Positions 26,095 through 34,475 of a stretch of 64,000 nt of DNA are shown in pieces. The stretch is from Fen-999 sp044220545. GTDB lineage: Bacteria; Pseudomonadota; Gammaproteobacteria; Burkholderiales; Rhodocyclaceae. Location: positions 1-64,000 of the forward strand of contig JBGAQX010000024.1 in NCBI GenBank assembly GCA_044220545.1, read 5' to 3'. The notes under the pieces are model-generated. The model ran no database searches. It was not told the DNA's origin and saw only the letters and a program-made list of their open reading frames with translations. The position numbers were made by a program, and so were the translations under genes. Each line of letters starts with the position of its first letter. The first letter of the stretch is position 1.

Positions 26095-28109
26095 GGGCGG
26101 GCCACCATCAGAAGAACGATCAAGGTCACGAAGCTGTAGAGCAGGTAGATCGCGATGCGGCCGCCCTGCACGCCGACGATCAGGCCGGACAGCCATTCCA
26201 CCAGGCGCGCCACCGGCAGATAGAGCCAGTGCCAGAAATGATCCTCGACCTTGACGCTGTAGTAGGGCTTCTCGTCGCGAATGGTCGGGAAATGGCGCTC
26301 CATGCGGAACATCGGCTCGAAGATGCGCCGGATCGGCTGGCTGAAGCCCTCGGCGGTATCCTGGGCGCGCGGCCCCTGGAAGAAGTAGCCGCAGTCCCAG
26401 GCCGGCGAACGGCGCAGGCGGCCGTGGTAGAAGCGGCGCACCAGCCAGCGGCCGAGCAGCACCGAGGCGATGATCACGGCCAGGAACACCAGCGGCTGGT
26501 AGCTGGCGCGGTCGGGCGAAATCGGCGCGAGCATCGCCCAGCCATGCTCGCGGACCTTGTCGGCCAGGCCGGCGCCCAGCAACTGCCGGGTGGTGGCGTC
26601 GATGACGCCGATCACCGTCGAAGGCAGCACCCCGAGCAACAAGGTCAACAGGGCCAGCCAGACCAGACCGACCCGCTCCCAGGGGCCGGCGTCACGGGCG
26701 CCCTGGAGCGCCGGCTCGCGCATCTGGCCGAGAAAGACGATGCCGTAGAACTTGACCATGGCGAAGCCGGCCAGCGCCGCCACCAGGGCAATGACGGCGG
26801 CGGCCACCGGCACCACCATGTTGAGCCAGGAATGCGGCAGCCCCGGCGAGAACAGGAAGGCTTGCAGCAACAGCCACTCCGAGACGAAACCGGACAGCGG
26901 TGGCAGGCCGGCGCTGGCGATGACGCCGGCCAGGGCCAGCCAGGCCACCCAGGGCATGCGATGGATCAGCCCGCCCAGCTTGCCCAGGCCGCGCTCGTGG
27001 GTGGCGTGGAGCACCGAGCCGGTGCACAGGAACAGCAGGCTCTTGAAGCCGGCATGGGCCAGGCAATGGTAGAGCACCGCCGTCATGGCCAGCGCCGCCA
27101 GCGCCTCCATGCGGTAGGCATGGAAGATCAAGGCCAGGCCGATGCCGACGGCCAGCAGGCCGATGTTCTCGATCGAGGAATAGGCGAGCAGTCGCTTCAT
27201 GTCGCTCTGCACGGTACTGTAGAGCACGCCGAACAGCGCCGTCACCAGGCCGACGGCCAGCGCCACCACGCCCCACCACCAGAGCGGCGTGCCGACCAGA
27301 TCGAAGCTCACCCGCAGCAGGCCGTAGATGGCCGTCTTGAGCATGACGCCGCTCATCATCGCCGACACCGGCGAGGGCGCCGCCGGATGCGCCTCGGGCA
27401 GCCAGACATGCACCGGCACCAGGCCCGCCTTGGCGCCGAAGCCGACCAGCGCCAGCAGGTAGGCGATCGAGGCCCAGAACGGCGACAGTTGTTGGGCGCG
27501 CATGCCGGCGAAGGTGTAGTCGCCAATTCCGCCCTGGCCGCCGGTCATGACGCCGAAGGAAAGCAGGATGGCGATGGCGCCGACGTGGGCGATCAGCAGG
27601 TAGAGATAGCCGGCGCGGCGGATCGCCTCGTGGCGATGATCGGTGGTGACCAGGAAGAATGACGACAGCGCCATGCTTTCCCAGGCGACCATGAAGGCGT
27701 AGGCGTCGTCGGCCAGCAAGACCATCAGCATGCTGGTCAGGAAGACGTGGTATTCGAGGCACAGCAGTCCGGGCGCCGTGCCCTCGCCCTGCCGGAAGTA
27801 GCCGGCGGCGTAGATGGAAATGCCCACCGAGACGAAGCCGAGCAGCAGCGCGAAGACGGCGGTCAGGGCGTCGAGCCGCAGGTGGAAGGGCAGCGTCGGC
27901 AAGCCGATGGCCAGCACCGCGGTTTCCGGCGGCCTGCCGAGATAACCGAGCGCGGTCAGGCCGATCATCAAGCCGATCAGCGCGCCGAGCGGGAAAAGCA
28001 CCTTGCTGATGAAGCGCGTGTTGCGCGGCGCCGCCAGGCCCGCCAGGCCGATCGCCAGCCAGGCGCAGGCGGCAATCAGCAGGCTATCGATGGGCAGGAG
28101 GTTGGGCAT
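26091..28109 (-). CDS. HyfB/NuoL-like antiporter-type subunit (Ehr-type)
   Basis: 672-aa protein with about 16 helices, homologous to HyfB. Motifs: MVAWESMALSSFFLVTT (helix 5 glutamate), LVGFGAKAGLVPVHVWLPEAH (helix 7 lysine), GVMLKTAIYGLLR and KRLLAYSSIENIGL. The C-terminus continues with SPAWDCGYFFQGPRAQDTA, as in HyfB. It is the first gene of the six-gene operon. No ferredoxin-like HyfA or HyfH gene is found in the window, so the electron source of the complex is not encoded here. Confidence 0.9.
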   Translation of the reverse strand: MPNLLPIDSLLIAACAWLAIGLAGLAAPRNTRFISKVLFPLGALIGLMIGLTALGYLGRPPETAVLAIGLPTLPFHLRLDALTAVFALLLGFVSVGISIYAAGYFRQGEGTAPGLLCLEYHVFLTSMLMVLLADDAYAFMVAWESMALSSFFLVTTDHRHEAIRRAGYLYLLIAHVGAIAILLSFGVMTGGQGGIGDYTFAGMRAQQLSPFWASIAYLLALVGFGAKAGLVPVHVWLPEAHPAAPSPVSAMMSGVMLKTAIYGLLRVSFDLVGTPLWWWGVVALAVGLVTALFGVLYSTVQSDMKRLLAYSSIENIGLLAVGIGLALIFHAYRMEALAALAMTAVLYHCLAHAGFKSLLFLCTGSVLHATHERGLGKLGGLIHRMPWVAWLALAGVIASAGLPPLSGFVSEWLLLQAFLFSPGLPHSWLNMVVPVAAAVIALVAALAGFAMVKFYGIVFLGQMREPALQGARDAGPWERVGLVWLALLTLLLGVLPSTVIGVIDATTRQLLGAGLADKVREHGWAMLAPISPDRASYQPLVFLAVIIASVLLGRWLVRRFYHGRLRRSPAWDCGYFFQGPRAQDTAEGFSQPIRRIFEPMFRMERHFPTIRDEKPYYSVKVEDHFWHWLYLPVARLVEWLSGLIVGVQGGRIAIYLLYSFVTLIVLLMVARP

Positions 28110-28221
28110 GGCGATCAGGAAACGCGAAGACCGATTCTAGCAGCGACACCACCGATCGACCGAGCCGCCGTCGATGCCAGATGGCGGAGGGCGGGCGTCG
28201 ATTCCAGCCGCGGCGGCACCG

Positions 28222-28701
28222 CTAATCGGAATCCTTCGGCTTGCGCTGGAAGTCCAGCAACTTGTTGGCGAAGTATCGGTCGCCAAGCTCCGGGTCGATC
28301 GGATTGCCCTTCATATCGACCAGGGGCAGATTGAATTCGTTCCAGCCCCGCAGCCCGGTCTTCAGCGAGGTAACGTGCTGGTAGCCCATGCGTGCCAGCG
28401 TATGCGCGGCGAACACACTGCGACTGCCGGATCGGCAGACGACGACGATCTGCCGATCGCGCGCCTTGACCAGCTCCGGCTCCGTCTCCTCGTGGTCCCA
28501 TTCCACGGCTGTTTCCAGGATGCCACGCGGCACGTGTAGCGAGTTCTCGATGCGCATCGTGTCGTATTCCTGGTTCTCCCTGACATCCAGGAACAGGAGG
28601 TCGTCCCCGCTCTTCAATCTCTTCTCGACATCCCATGGAAAACACTCGTGGACCTCCGGCAGGATTTCCGCCACCAGGTCCTTGTAAGTCACTCGTTTCA
28701 T
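28222..28701 (-). CDS. Rhodanese-domain protein
   Basis: 159-aa rhodanese with catalytic C89 in VVVCRSGSRSVFAAHTLARMG and a short C-terminal extension. No signal peptide is evident. ATG 28701 was chosen; an 11-codon upstream in-frame start has no support. It lies 112 bases upstream of the Ehr-type operon on the same strand, making it part of, or a neighbour to, that transcription unit. A palindrome sits just before it (28714-28736). It may supply or remove sulfane sulfur, by analogy. Confidence 0.88.
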   Translation of the reverse strand: MKRVTYKDLVAEILPEVHECFPWDVEKRLKSGDDLLFLDVRENQEYDTMRIENSLHVPRGILETAVEWDHEETEPELVKARDRQIVVVCRSGSRSVFAAHTLARMGYQHVTSLKTGLRGWNEFNLPLVDMKGNPIDPELGDRYFANKLLDFQRKPKDSD

Positions 28702-28713
28702 GGTCTCTTCACG

Positions 28714-28736
28714 GATTGGCCACTGATCGGCCAATC
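28714..28736. promoter_or_regulatory. Palindromic site upstream of rhodanese gene
   Basis: gattggcc (28714-28721) and ggccaatc (28729-28736) are perfect complements with a 7-base spacer, 13 bases upstream of the rhodanese ATG. It can be a repressor or activator site or an mRNA hairpin. The core attgg-N11-ccaat is the same architecture as the dyad at the LysR start. Confidence 0.55.
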
Positions 28737-28950
28737 ATAATCCGCAAATCGACAGGCGACATTTCGAGAGTACAGCGCGTTGTCGGGTCGCAGCCAGACG
28801 GCCGGAAGGGCAATTCACACAACTCGACCGAAACGGCCATTCAGGTACGGCCACTCAACTGGCAGCACCGTGCCCAATCCCGCCGGTCGAGGTTCTAAAA
28901 AGCGGACGGTCGCGTAGTCGGCTGGGCTTTCATTGCACGCGCGGTCAAAA
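28737..28950. other. Intergenic stretch after the toxin-antitoxin pair
   Basis: About 210 bases between the rhodanese palindrome and the antitoxin stop. No gene or clear terminator is seen. Confidence 0.3.
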
Positions 28951-29274
28951 TCAGGCGAGTGACTTCAATCCGTACTTTTCGACGACAGCAAGCATCTTCA
29001 GTGCGATGCCGCTTGGTTGCTTTGCTCCAGCTTCCCACTTCTGCACGGTAGATTCGCTGATATTCAGCATCCTGGCAAAAACGGGCTGGCTCACGTGATT
29101 CTCCTCACGAATGCGCCGAATCCGCGCCGCCGTCAGGTTGGGAAGCTTGGCCTGGCACGCCACATCAAATTCGCGCAGAGTTGTCTTGCTAATGGCGCCG
29201 ACCTTGAATAGGGCTTTCGCCGAGCCGTGAATGGACTCAAAGGCGTCGCTCTTAAACTTTGGCTTTGTTGTCAT
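28951..29274 (-). CDS. XRE-family antitoxin
   Basis: 107-aa protein with a C-terminal XRE helix-turn-helix: ARIRRIREENHVSQPVFARM, then LNISESTVQKWEAGAKQPSG. The N-terminal half (KFKSDAFESIHGSAKALFK) is the usual dimer or toxin-binding region of this antitoxin class. ATG 29274 lies within the end of the toxin gene, a 23-base overlap, so the order is toxin first. Base composition is visibly more AT-rich than its neighbours, suggesting horizontal gain. It should repress the pair's promoter. Confidence 0.85.
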   Translation of the reverse strand: MTTKPKFKSDAFESIHGSAKALFKVGAISKTTLREFDVACQAKLPNLTAARIRRIREENHVSQPVFARMLNISESTVQKWEAGAKQPSGIALKMLAVVEKYGLKSLA

Positions 29275-29623
29275 TGCAGATCTCCGTTAATTCGCCGTCG
29301 CCGATAAGTTCCTTAACCTTGTCCGCGGACAGTTTCTCGTACACCTTTGCGAGCTTCCGGAATTCAACAAGCTCATCGTCATCAATGTTTTCCCGGTCGC
29401 TCTTGGCAAACACATATTGATATATCCAGTACCGCCCTCCCTTGGCCAGGATGATCGAGCGATGCATGTTGTTATTGATGCGCTTCTTGAAAACTCCACC
29501 GCCCAAGTCATCAGCTTGGCCAAGCATCACTTCCTTGATCGCCTCGCATAATTCCTGGTCGGTGATGTGAGCCTTCCTGGCCGCTTTCGCAAACCATGCG
29601 GTCTTGAATGTCCTTCCGGTCAC
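29252..29623 (-). CDS. RelE/HigB-type toxin (probable mRNA interferase)
   Basis: 123-aa RelE-superfamily toxin of the group paired with separate XRE antitoxins: TFKTAWFAKAARKAHITDQEL at the start, then GVFKKRINNNMHRSIILAKGGRYWIYQYVFAKSD, the toxin core. I chose the GTG start at 29623, since homologues start close to TGRTFKT; the in-frame region to 29725 is less likely coding. It overlaps the antitoxin start by 23 bases. Family members cleave mRNA at the ribosome. Lower GC than the flanking operons. Confidence 0.82.
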   Translation of the reverse strand: MTGRTFKTAWFAKAARKAHITDQELCEAIKEVMLGQADDLGGGVFKKRINNNMHRSIILAKGGRYWIYQYVFAKSDRENIDDDELVEFRKLAKVYEKLSADKVKELIGDGELTEICNDNKAKV

Positions 29624-29953
29624 ATTATCACCATGAATGATGGTAGCACCCAGTGCTACTGTTTTCAATTCCTTTCCCGCGAGAGCCAAAACATCATCGT
29701 GCCACCCAAACAATTGGAGAGCCAACCCAAAATGAAATGTGACGGCAACCGTCCGGTGCTGGCCGAATGCGGTAGTTCAGGTTGTTCGCCTCGGCAGGCC
29801 GTTCAGGTCCAGCAAGAGTCGATCACCCATTGATCCGCGACAGGTTCATCTATCGACAGCAGCCAGTCACGGCAGCGAGGCCCCGCAGCCCCGCCCAAGT
29901 TGACTGCCACCATCCGTTCCCGGCTCACCCCCGGCGACGATGCGTTCCGGATA
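29624..29953. other. 330-base stretch without a recognised gene
   Basis: Between the toxin start and the end of the Dab-type operon. It contains a small hairpin, gacgg-caa-ccgtc (29742-29754), and presumably the toxin-antitoxin promoter. No coding sequence or clear terminator is seen; ORFs crossing it are read-through. Confidence 0.35.
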
Positions 29954-31426
29954 TCAGCCCAGCCGCGCCACCCAGGCGGTGGCGGAGGCGCGCATGACAT
30001 CGAGCAGGGTGGCGGGGAACAGGCCGAAGCCGATGACCAGGGCGGCGAAGACCAGCATCACGGCCAACTCGCGTGGCCGCAGGTCGTCGGCCTGGAGCAC
30101 GGCCGGCTGGGTCGCGGGGCCGAAGAAGGCGCGCCGATACAGGCTCAGGAAGTAGGCGGCGCCAAGCACCATGCCGACCAGCGCGGCCAGGCCGGCGCCG
30201 GCATGGGCCTGGAAGGTCGACATCAGGATCAGCAGTTCGGCCGGGAAGCCCGAGGTACCAGGCAGGCCCATGCCGGCGAGGCCGTAGAGCAGGAAGAAGC
30301 TCGCCAGCCACGGCATGGTGCGCGCGACGCCGCCGAGACTGGCCACGTCGGTGGACCCGGTGCGCTGGTGCAGATGGCTGGTCAGAAGGAAGAGTCCGCC
30401 GGAGGCGATGGTGAAATTGAGCAATTGCAGCACCGCCCCTTGCAGGCCTTGCAGGTTGAACGACGCGATGCCCAGCACGACCAGGCCGACGTGCGAAAGG
30501 CTGGCATAGGCCAGCATGCGGCGCAGATTGGTCTGCGCCAGCGCCGCGGCGGCGCCGTGGAGGATGGCGAACACGCCCAGTCCGGCCAGCAGCCAGTGCA
30601 ACTCCTGCGCGGCCACCGGCGCCAGCGGCACGGCGAAGCGGATCAGGCCGAAGGCGCCCAGCTTCAAGCCGGTGACGATCGCGGCGATCGCGACCGGCCC
30701 TTCCATGGCCAGCAGCGGCAGCCAGGTATGCAAGGGCGCCAGCGGCACCTTGACGCCGAAGCCCAGCAACAGCAGCGCGAACACCAGGTACTGGCCGATG
30801 GTCGGCAGCGGTGTGACCAGCAGGGTCGGCAGGTCGAACACCAGCGGGCCGCCGTCGTCGGCCGCGCCGAAGGCCAGCAGCAGGAAACCGAACAGCAGCA
30901 CCGCGCCGCCGGCCAGCATCACCAGCGTGTACTTCACGGCGGCATGGCGGCGATTGGCGCCGACGCCCCACAGGCTGACCAGGAAGTACAGCGGTACCAG
31001 GGTCAGCTCCCAGAACAGGAAGAACAACACCGTGTCGAGCGCGCAGAAGACGCCGAGAGTGGCCGTCTCCAGCATCATCAGCAGCGTGTAGTAAAGGCGC
31101 GGCAGGCTGTGCACGCCGTTCCACGAAGCCAGGATGACGCCGATGAAGAGCAGCGCCGTGGCGGGCAGGAACAGGATGGCAATGCCATCGACGCCGACCA
31201 GATAATGGATGTCGAGGTCGGTAATCCAGTCGTGCTTCTCGACCAGTTGGAAGCCGGCCTGGCCGGGGTCGAAAACGACCACCGCGGCCAGGGCGATGGC
31301 CAGGTTCGCCAGCGCGGTGGCGAGGGCAACGGCGCGTGCCGTGTTGGCGCCCGGCACCAGCCAGGCCAGCGCGGCGCCGACGGGCAGCGTCAGGAACAGC
31401 AGCGAGAGCAGCGGCAAGGATTCCAT
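29954..31426 (-). CDS. NuoM-like antiporter-type subunit of the Dab operon (490 aa)
   Basis: 490-aa membrane protein with about 14 helices. Proton-path residues are conserved: E140 in FLFWELTLVPLYFL, K226 in LGFGVKVPLAPLHTW, the lysine in VTGLKLGAFGLIRF, LRRMLAYASLSHVGL and the glutamate of GFPAELLIL. So it should be able to translocate protons. It is last in the operon SulP-NuoM-DabA-DabB-NuoN-NuoM. ATG 31426 shares one base with the upstream stop. Likely product: accessory pump of the inorganic-carbon complex. Confidence 0.88.
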   Translation of the reverse strand: MESLPLLSLLFLTLPVGAALAWLVPGANTARAVALATALANLAIALAAVVVFDPGQAGFQLVEKHDWITDLDIHYLVGVDGIAILFLPATALLFIGVILASWNGVHSLPRLYYTLLMMLETATLGVFCALDTVLFFLFWELTLVPLYFLVSLWGVGANRRHAAVKYTLVMLAGGAVLLFGFLLLAFGAADDGGPLVFDLPTLLVTPLPTIGQYLVFALLLLGFGVKVPLAPLHTWLPLLAMEGPVAIAAIVTGLKLGAFGLIRFAVPLAPVAAQELHWLLAGLGVFAILHGAAAALAQTNLRRMLAYASLSHVGLVVLGIASFNLQGLQGAVLQLLNFTIASGGLFLLTSHLHQRTGSTDVASLGGVARTMPWLASFFLLYGLAGMGLPGTSGFPAELLILMSTFQAHAGAGLAALVGMVLGAAYFLSLYRRAFFGPATQPAVLQADDLRPRELAVMLVFAALVIGFGLFPATLLDVMRASATAWVARLG

Positions 31427-32931
31427 CAGCCGTGATGTCCAAACCGGGCCGCCAGCACCTTGAGCGCCGGCTCAATCAGGTTGAGCCAGGGTTCGAAGTA
31501 GAAGCCCGCCAGCAGCAGCACCAACACGGCGATGCCGCCGACCACATATTCCATCGGCAGGGTGCGCTCCATCGCCGCCAGGTCGGTGCCCTCCGCCGCC
31601 GGCGCCAGGAAGGCGCGCTGGAAGGCATATAGCAGGAAGCCGGCCGCCGCGACGTTGCCCAGCGCCGCCGCGACGGTGGGCAGGGCGCCGAAGCGCTCCA
31701 TCGCCGCTTCGAGCACGAAGTGCACCGCGTCGAAGCCAGGTGTGCCGGGCATGCCGACGATCGACAGGCCGCCGACCAGGAAGGTCAGCGCGATGAAGGG
31801 AATCCGTTCGAACAGGCCGCCGAGCCGGGCGAGGTCGGTGGAATGGGCGCGCCGGAAGACGAAGCCGACCATGAACAGCATCACCGTGACCGCCAGACCG
31901 AAGTTGACCGACAGCAGCACGGCGCCGATCAGGCCGGCCGGATGCAGGGTGAACAGGCCGATGACGATCAGGCTGGTGTGGCTGACCACGGCGAAGGACA
32001 GCAGGCGCCGCAAGTTGGTTTGCAGGAAGGCCAGGATGGCGGCGTAGAACACGCCGGTCATGGCGAAGCCGACGATGAAGTTCTGCCAGGCCAGCACGGC
32101 CTCCTCGGTCAGCGGCAGCAGGAAGCGCAGCATGCCGTAGATGCCGACCTTGACACCCAGCAGCAGCGAGGGGGCGATGGCGACCATGCCGCGCTGCGCG
32201 ACGCTGGGCAGCCAGCCGTGCAGCGGAAACAGCGGTGTGCGCACCGCCAGGCCGTAGAACAGCAGGAAGAAGGCAACCGACTGGAAACGGCCTTGCGCGG
32301 GCACCTTGACCAGATCGAACAGGTCGAAGCTCCAGCGGCCGGTGACGTCGGCATGGCCCCAGGCGAGGATGACCATGCCGGCGGCGAGCAGGGCGACGCC
32401 CACCGCCTGGAACTGGAGAAAGCGCGTCATGGCCAGGCTGCGATTCTCTTCGGTCGAGGTCGACCAGTGGCCGATCAGGTAGCCGGCCACGGCCAGCTCG
32501 GCCACCGACGCCAGGCTGAACCAGAGCAGGTTCATGGTCGCCAGCATGGACATCAGCGCCGCCTCGGCGAGCAGGATCAGCGCCATCAACCGGCCAGGCC
32601 GCGCCAGGCCGCGCACCAGGCCATACAGGGTCATCAGCACCGTGATCAGCGCCGCCAGCAGCACGAACAGGGCCGTGACGCCGTCGGCGCCGGCGTGATA
32701 GCCCAGCCACTCGATACGCTCCGCCGCCTGCATGGCCGCCGACCCGGCGTCGATGTGGCCGTAGAGAACGAAGGCCAGCGCCAGCACGGCCAGCGCCACC
32801 AGGCGGCCCAGCACCACGGCGGCGGCGCGATCGCCGAGCGCGAAGACGGCCGCCGCGCCGAACAGCGGCAGCAATTGCAGCACGGCGAGAATCGGCCATG
32901 CCGAATGGGCGGTCCAGGAGACTTCGGTCAT
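31426..32931 (-). CDS. NuoN/NuoM-like antiporter-type subunit of the Dab operon (501 aa)
   Basis: 501-aa homologue of the same superfamily. Acidic E145 sits in ASVAELAVAGYL. The helix-7 lysine position is arginine: R231 in GLAVRTPLFPLHGWLP. The next lysine (LLGVKVGIYGMLRF) is kept. The usual GFxxE near the C-terminus is replaced (TPGFDAVHFVLE). So its pumping ability is doubtful or altered. The start ATG 32931 shares one base with the DabB stop, a tight operon junction. Confidence 0.87.
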   Translation of the reverse strand: MTEVSWTAHSAWPILAVLQLLPLFGAAAVFALGDRAAAVVLGRLVALAVLALAFVLYGHIDAGSAAMQAAERIEWLGYHAGADGVTALFVLLAALITVLMTLYGLVRGLARPGRLMALILLAEAALMSMLATMNLLWFSLASVAELAVAGYLIGHWSTSTEENRSLAMTRFLQFQAVGVALLAAGMVILAWGHADVTGRWSFDLFDLVKVPAQGRFQSVAFFLLFYGLAVRTPLFPLHGWLPSVAQRGMVAIAPSLLLGVKVGIYGMLRFLLPLTEEAVLAWQNFIVGFAMTGVFYAAILAFLQTNLRRLLSFAVVSHTSLIVIGLFTLHPAGLIGAVLLSVNFGLAVTVMLFMVGFVFRRAHSTDLARLGGLFERIPFIALTFLVGGLSIVGMPGTPGFDAVHFVLEAAMERFGALPTVAAALGNVAAAGFLLYAFQRAFLAPAAEGTDLAAMERTLPMEYVVGGIAVLVLLLAGFYFEPWLNLIEPALKVLAARFGHHG

Positions 32932-34475
32932 CAGAGGATCACCACGAAAGTCGCCACCACCAGCAGGATCATGTAGCGCGGCCGTTCGACCAGTGCCTCG
33001 AGCACCAGCAGGTAGTCGCCGACGCTGCGCATGGCGCGCGTCACGGGTCCCGATCCCTGCTGCATGACCAGGCGCGTCTCGACCAGATGCAGGCGATCCG
33101 CCAGCCAGACCAGCAACCGGCCGGCCAGGCCGTGGCCGCGAATCACGCTGTCACCGCCCGGCGGGGCCTCGCCGCCGCGATGGCGCTCGGGCATGCCGAC
33201 CAGATGGGCCAGCACGTTGTCGTCGAAGTCGCGCATGTCGCGGCCGATGGACGCGGTTGGCCGGATCAGCACGCTTTGCGCCAGGTGATCGAGCCAGAAG
33301 CGCTGTAGCGCCGCTGTGTACAGCCATTGCCGCCCGGCCAGCCAGCCGGGCACCGGCGCCGCCTTCTCGCTGACGAGATGCATGTAGGAAGGCGCCAGCA
33401 GGAACTGGTAGGCGCGCCAGACGGTGTGCAGGCCCATGTGCCAGGCGGCCAGCTCGAACCAGCCCAGCCCGCAGGCGAGGAACATCAGCCCCACCTGCGT
33501 GGTGGTGGCGAACAGCAGCGAGGACTTGACGTCGGTCTGCGCAAGCCCCGCCAGCCAGCCGTACAGGGCGGTGAGGCCGCCGACCACGGCGAGATAGACC
33601 GGCACGTCGGGAACCTGCGTCAGTACCGGCGCCAGACGGATCACCAGATAAACGCCGGCATGCACCATCACCGCGCCGTAGAAGATCGCCGACGAAGGCG
33701 TCGGCCCTTCCAGCGCCCGACCGATCCAGGAGGCGAACGGCAACTGCGCCGACTTGGCGAGGGCGGCGACCAGGAAGCCGAGCAGAATCAGCCGCGCCGA
33801 GACCTTGTCGAAATGTCGAGTGTCGGCCGCCCAGGCGCTGATGCCGGACCACTCGACCGTGCCCAGCCACCAGGCGGCGAGGCTGATGCCGAGGATGAAG
33901 CCGGCGTCGCCGATGCGGTTGGTGATGAAGGCCCACAGCGCGTTGCCGGTGGCCACCGGTCGGTCGTAGGCGTAGCCGATCAGCAGATAGGAGCTGACGC
34001 CGGCCAGCTCCCAACCGACGAAGGTGAGCACGGCGTTGCCCGCCAGCACGATCAGCAGCATGCCGGCCAGGAACAGTGACATGAAGATGAAGAAGCGATG
34101 AAAGCCAAGCTCGCGATGCAGATAGTTCCGTGAGAAGCGCAAGGTCACCACGCCGATCAGCGCCACCAGCGTAGCGTAGGACAACGACAGGCCATCGAGC
34201 ACGAAGGAAATCGGCACCCTGAAGTCGCCGCTGGCGAACCAGTCGCCGATGACGAAATGGCCCGGCGCGCCCTCGACCAGCGCCAGCCCGTCGAGCCCGA
34301 TCATGCCCAGTAGCGCCAGCCAGGCGGCACCCTCGGCCAGCCGGGCGGTCGGCGGCTCGCGGTCGTCGCTGTTGGTGCCCGGCGCCTGGCCGGCCATGAC
34401 ATAGACGACGATGCCGCCGGCCGCGAGCAGCGGCAACAAGGGAATCAGCATGGCGAGGATGAACAGGCAGTTCAT
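32931..34475 (-). CDS. dabB: DabB: NuoL-like cation-coupled subunit of the inorganic-carbon complex
   Basis: 514-aa NuoL-family membrane protein. Conserved residues are E156 in TFVGWELAGVSSYLLIGY, K241 in AALAKSAQLPFASWI, the histidine in AVMVHAGVYLVI and the lysine in DVKSSLLFATTTQVG. It lacks the long C-terminal lateral helix of NuoL, as DabB does. In the DAB system DabB supplies ion flux driving carbonic-anhydrase-like DabA. Its ATG 34475 overlaps the dabA stop (ATGA), confirming the pair. Confidence 0.9.
   Translation of the reverse strand: MNCLFILAMLIPLLPLLAAGGIVVYVMAGQAPGTNSDDREPPTARLAEGAAWLALLGMIGLDGLALVEGAPGHFVIGDWFASGDFRVPISFVLDGLSLSYATLVALIGVVTLRFSRNYLHRELGFHRFFIFMSLFLAGMLLIVLAGNAVLTFVGWELAGVSSYLLIGYAYDRPVATGNALWAFITNRIGDAGFILGISLAAWWLGTVEWSGISAWAADTRHFDKVSARLILLGFLVAALAKSAQLPFASWIGRALEGPTPSSAIFYGAVMVHAGVYLVIRLAPVLTQVPDVPVYLAVVGGLTALYGWLAGLAQTDVKSSLLFATTTQVGLMFLACGLGWFELAAWHMGLHTVWRAYQFLLAPSYMHLVSEKAAPVPGWLAGRQWLYTAALQRFWLDHLAQSVLIRPTASIGRDMRDFDDNVLAHLVGMPERHRGGEAPPGGDSVIRGHGLAGRLLVWLADRLHLVETRLVMQQGSGPVTRAMRSVGDYLLVLEALVERPRYMILLVVATFVVIL

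Noticed and set aside
20764..28109. Active group-4 NiFe hydrogenase
   Set aside because: No nickel-ligand cysteines in the large subunit and no maturation genes.
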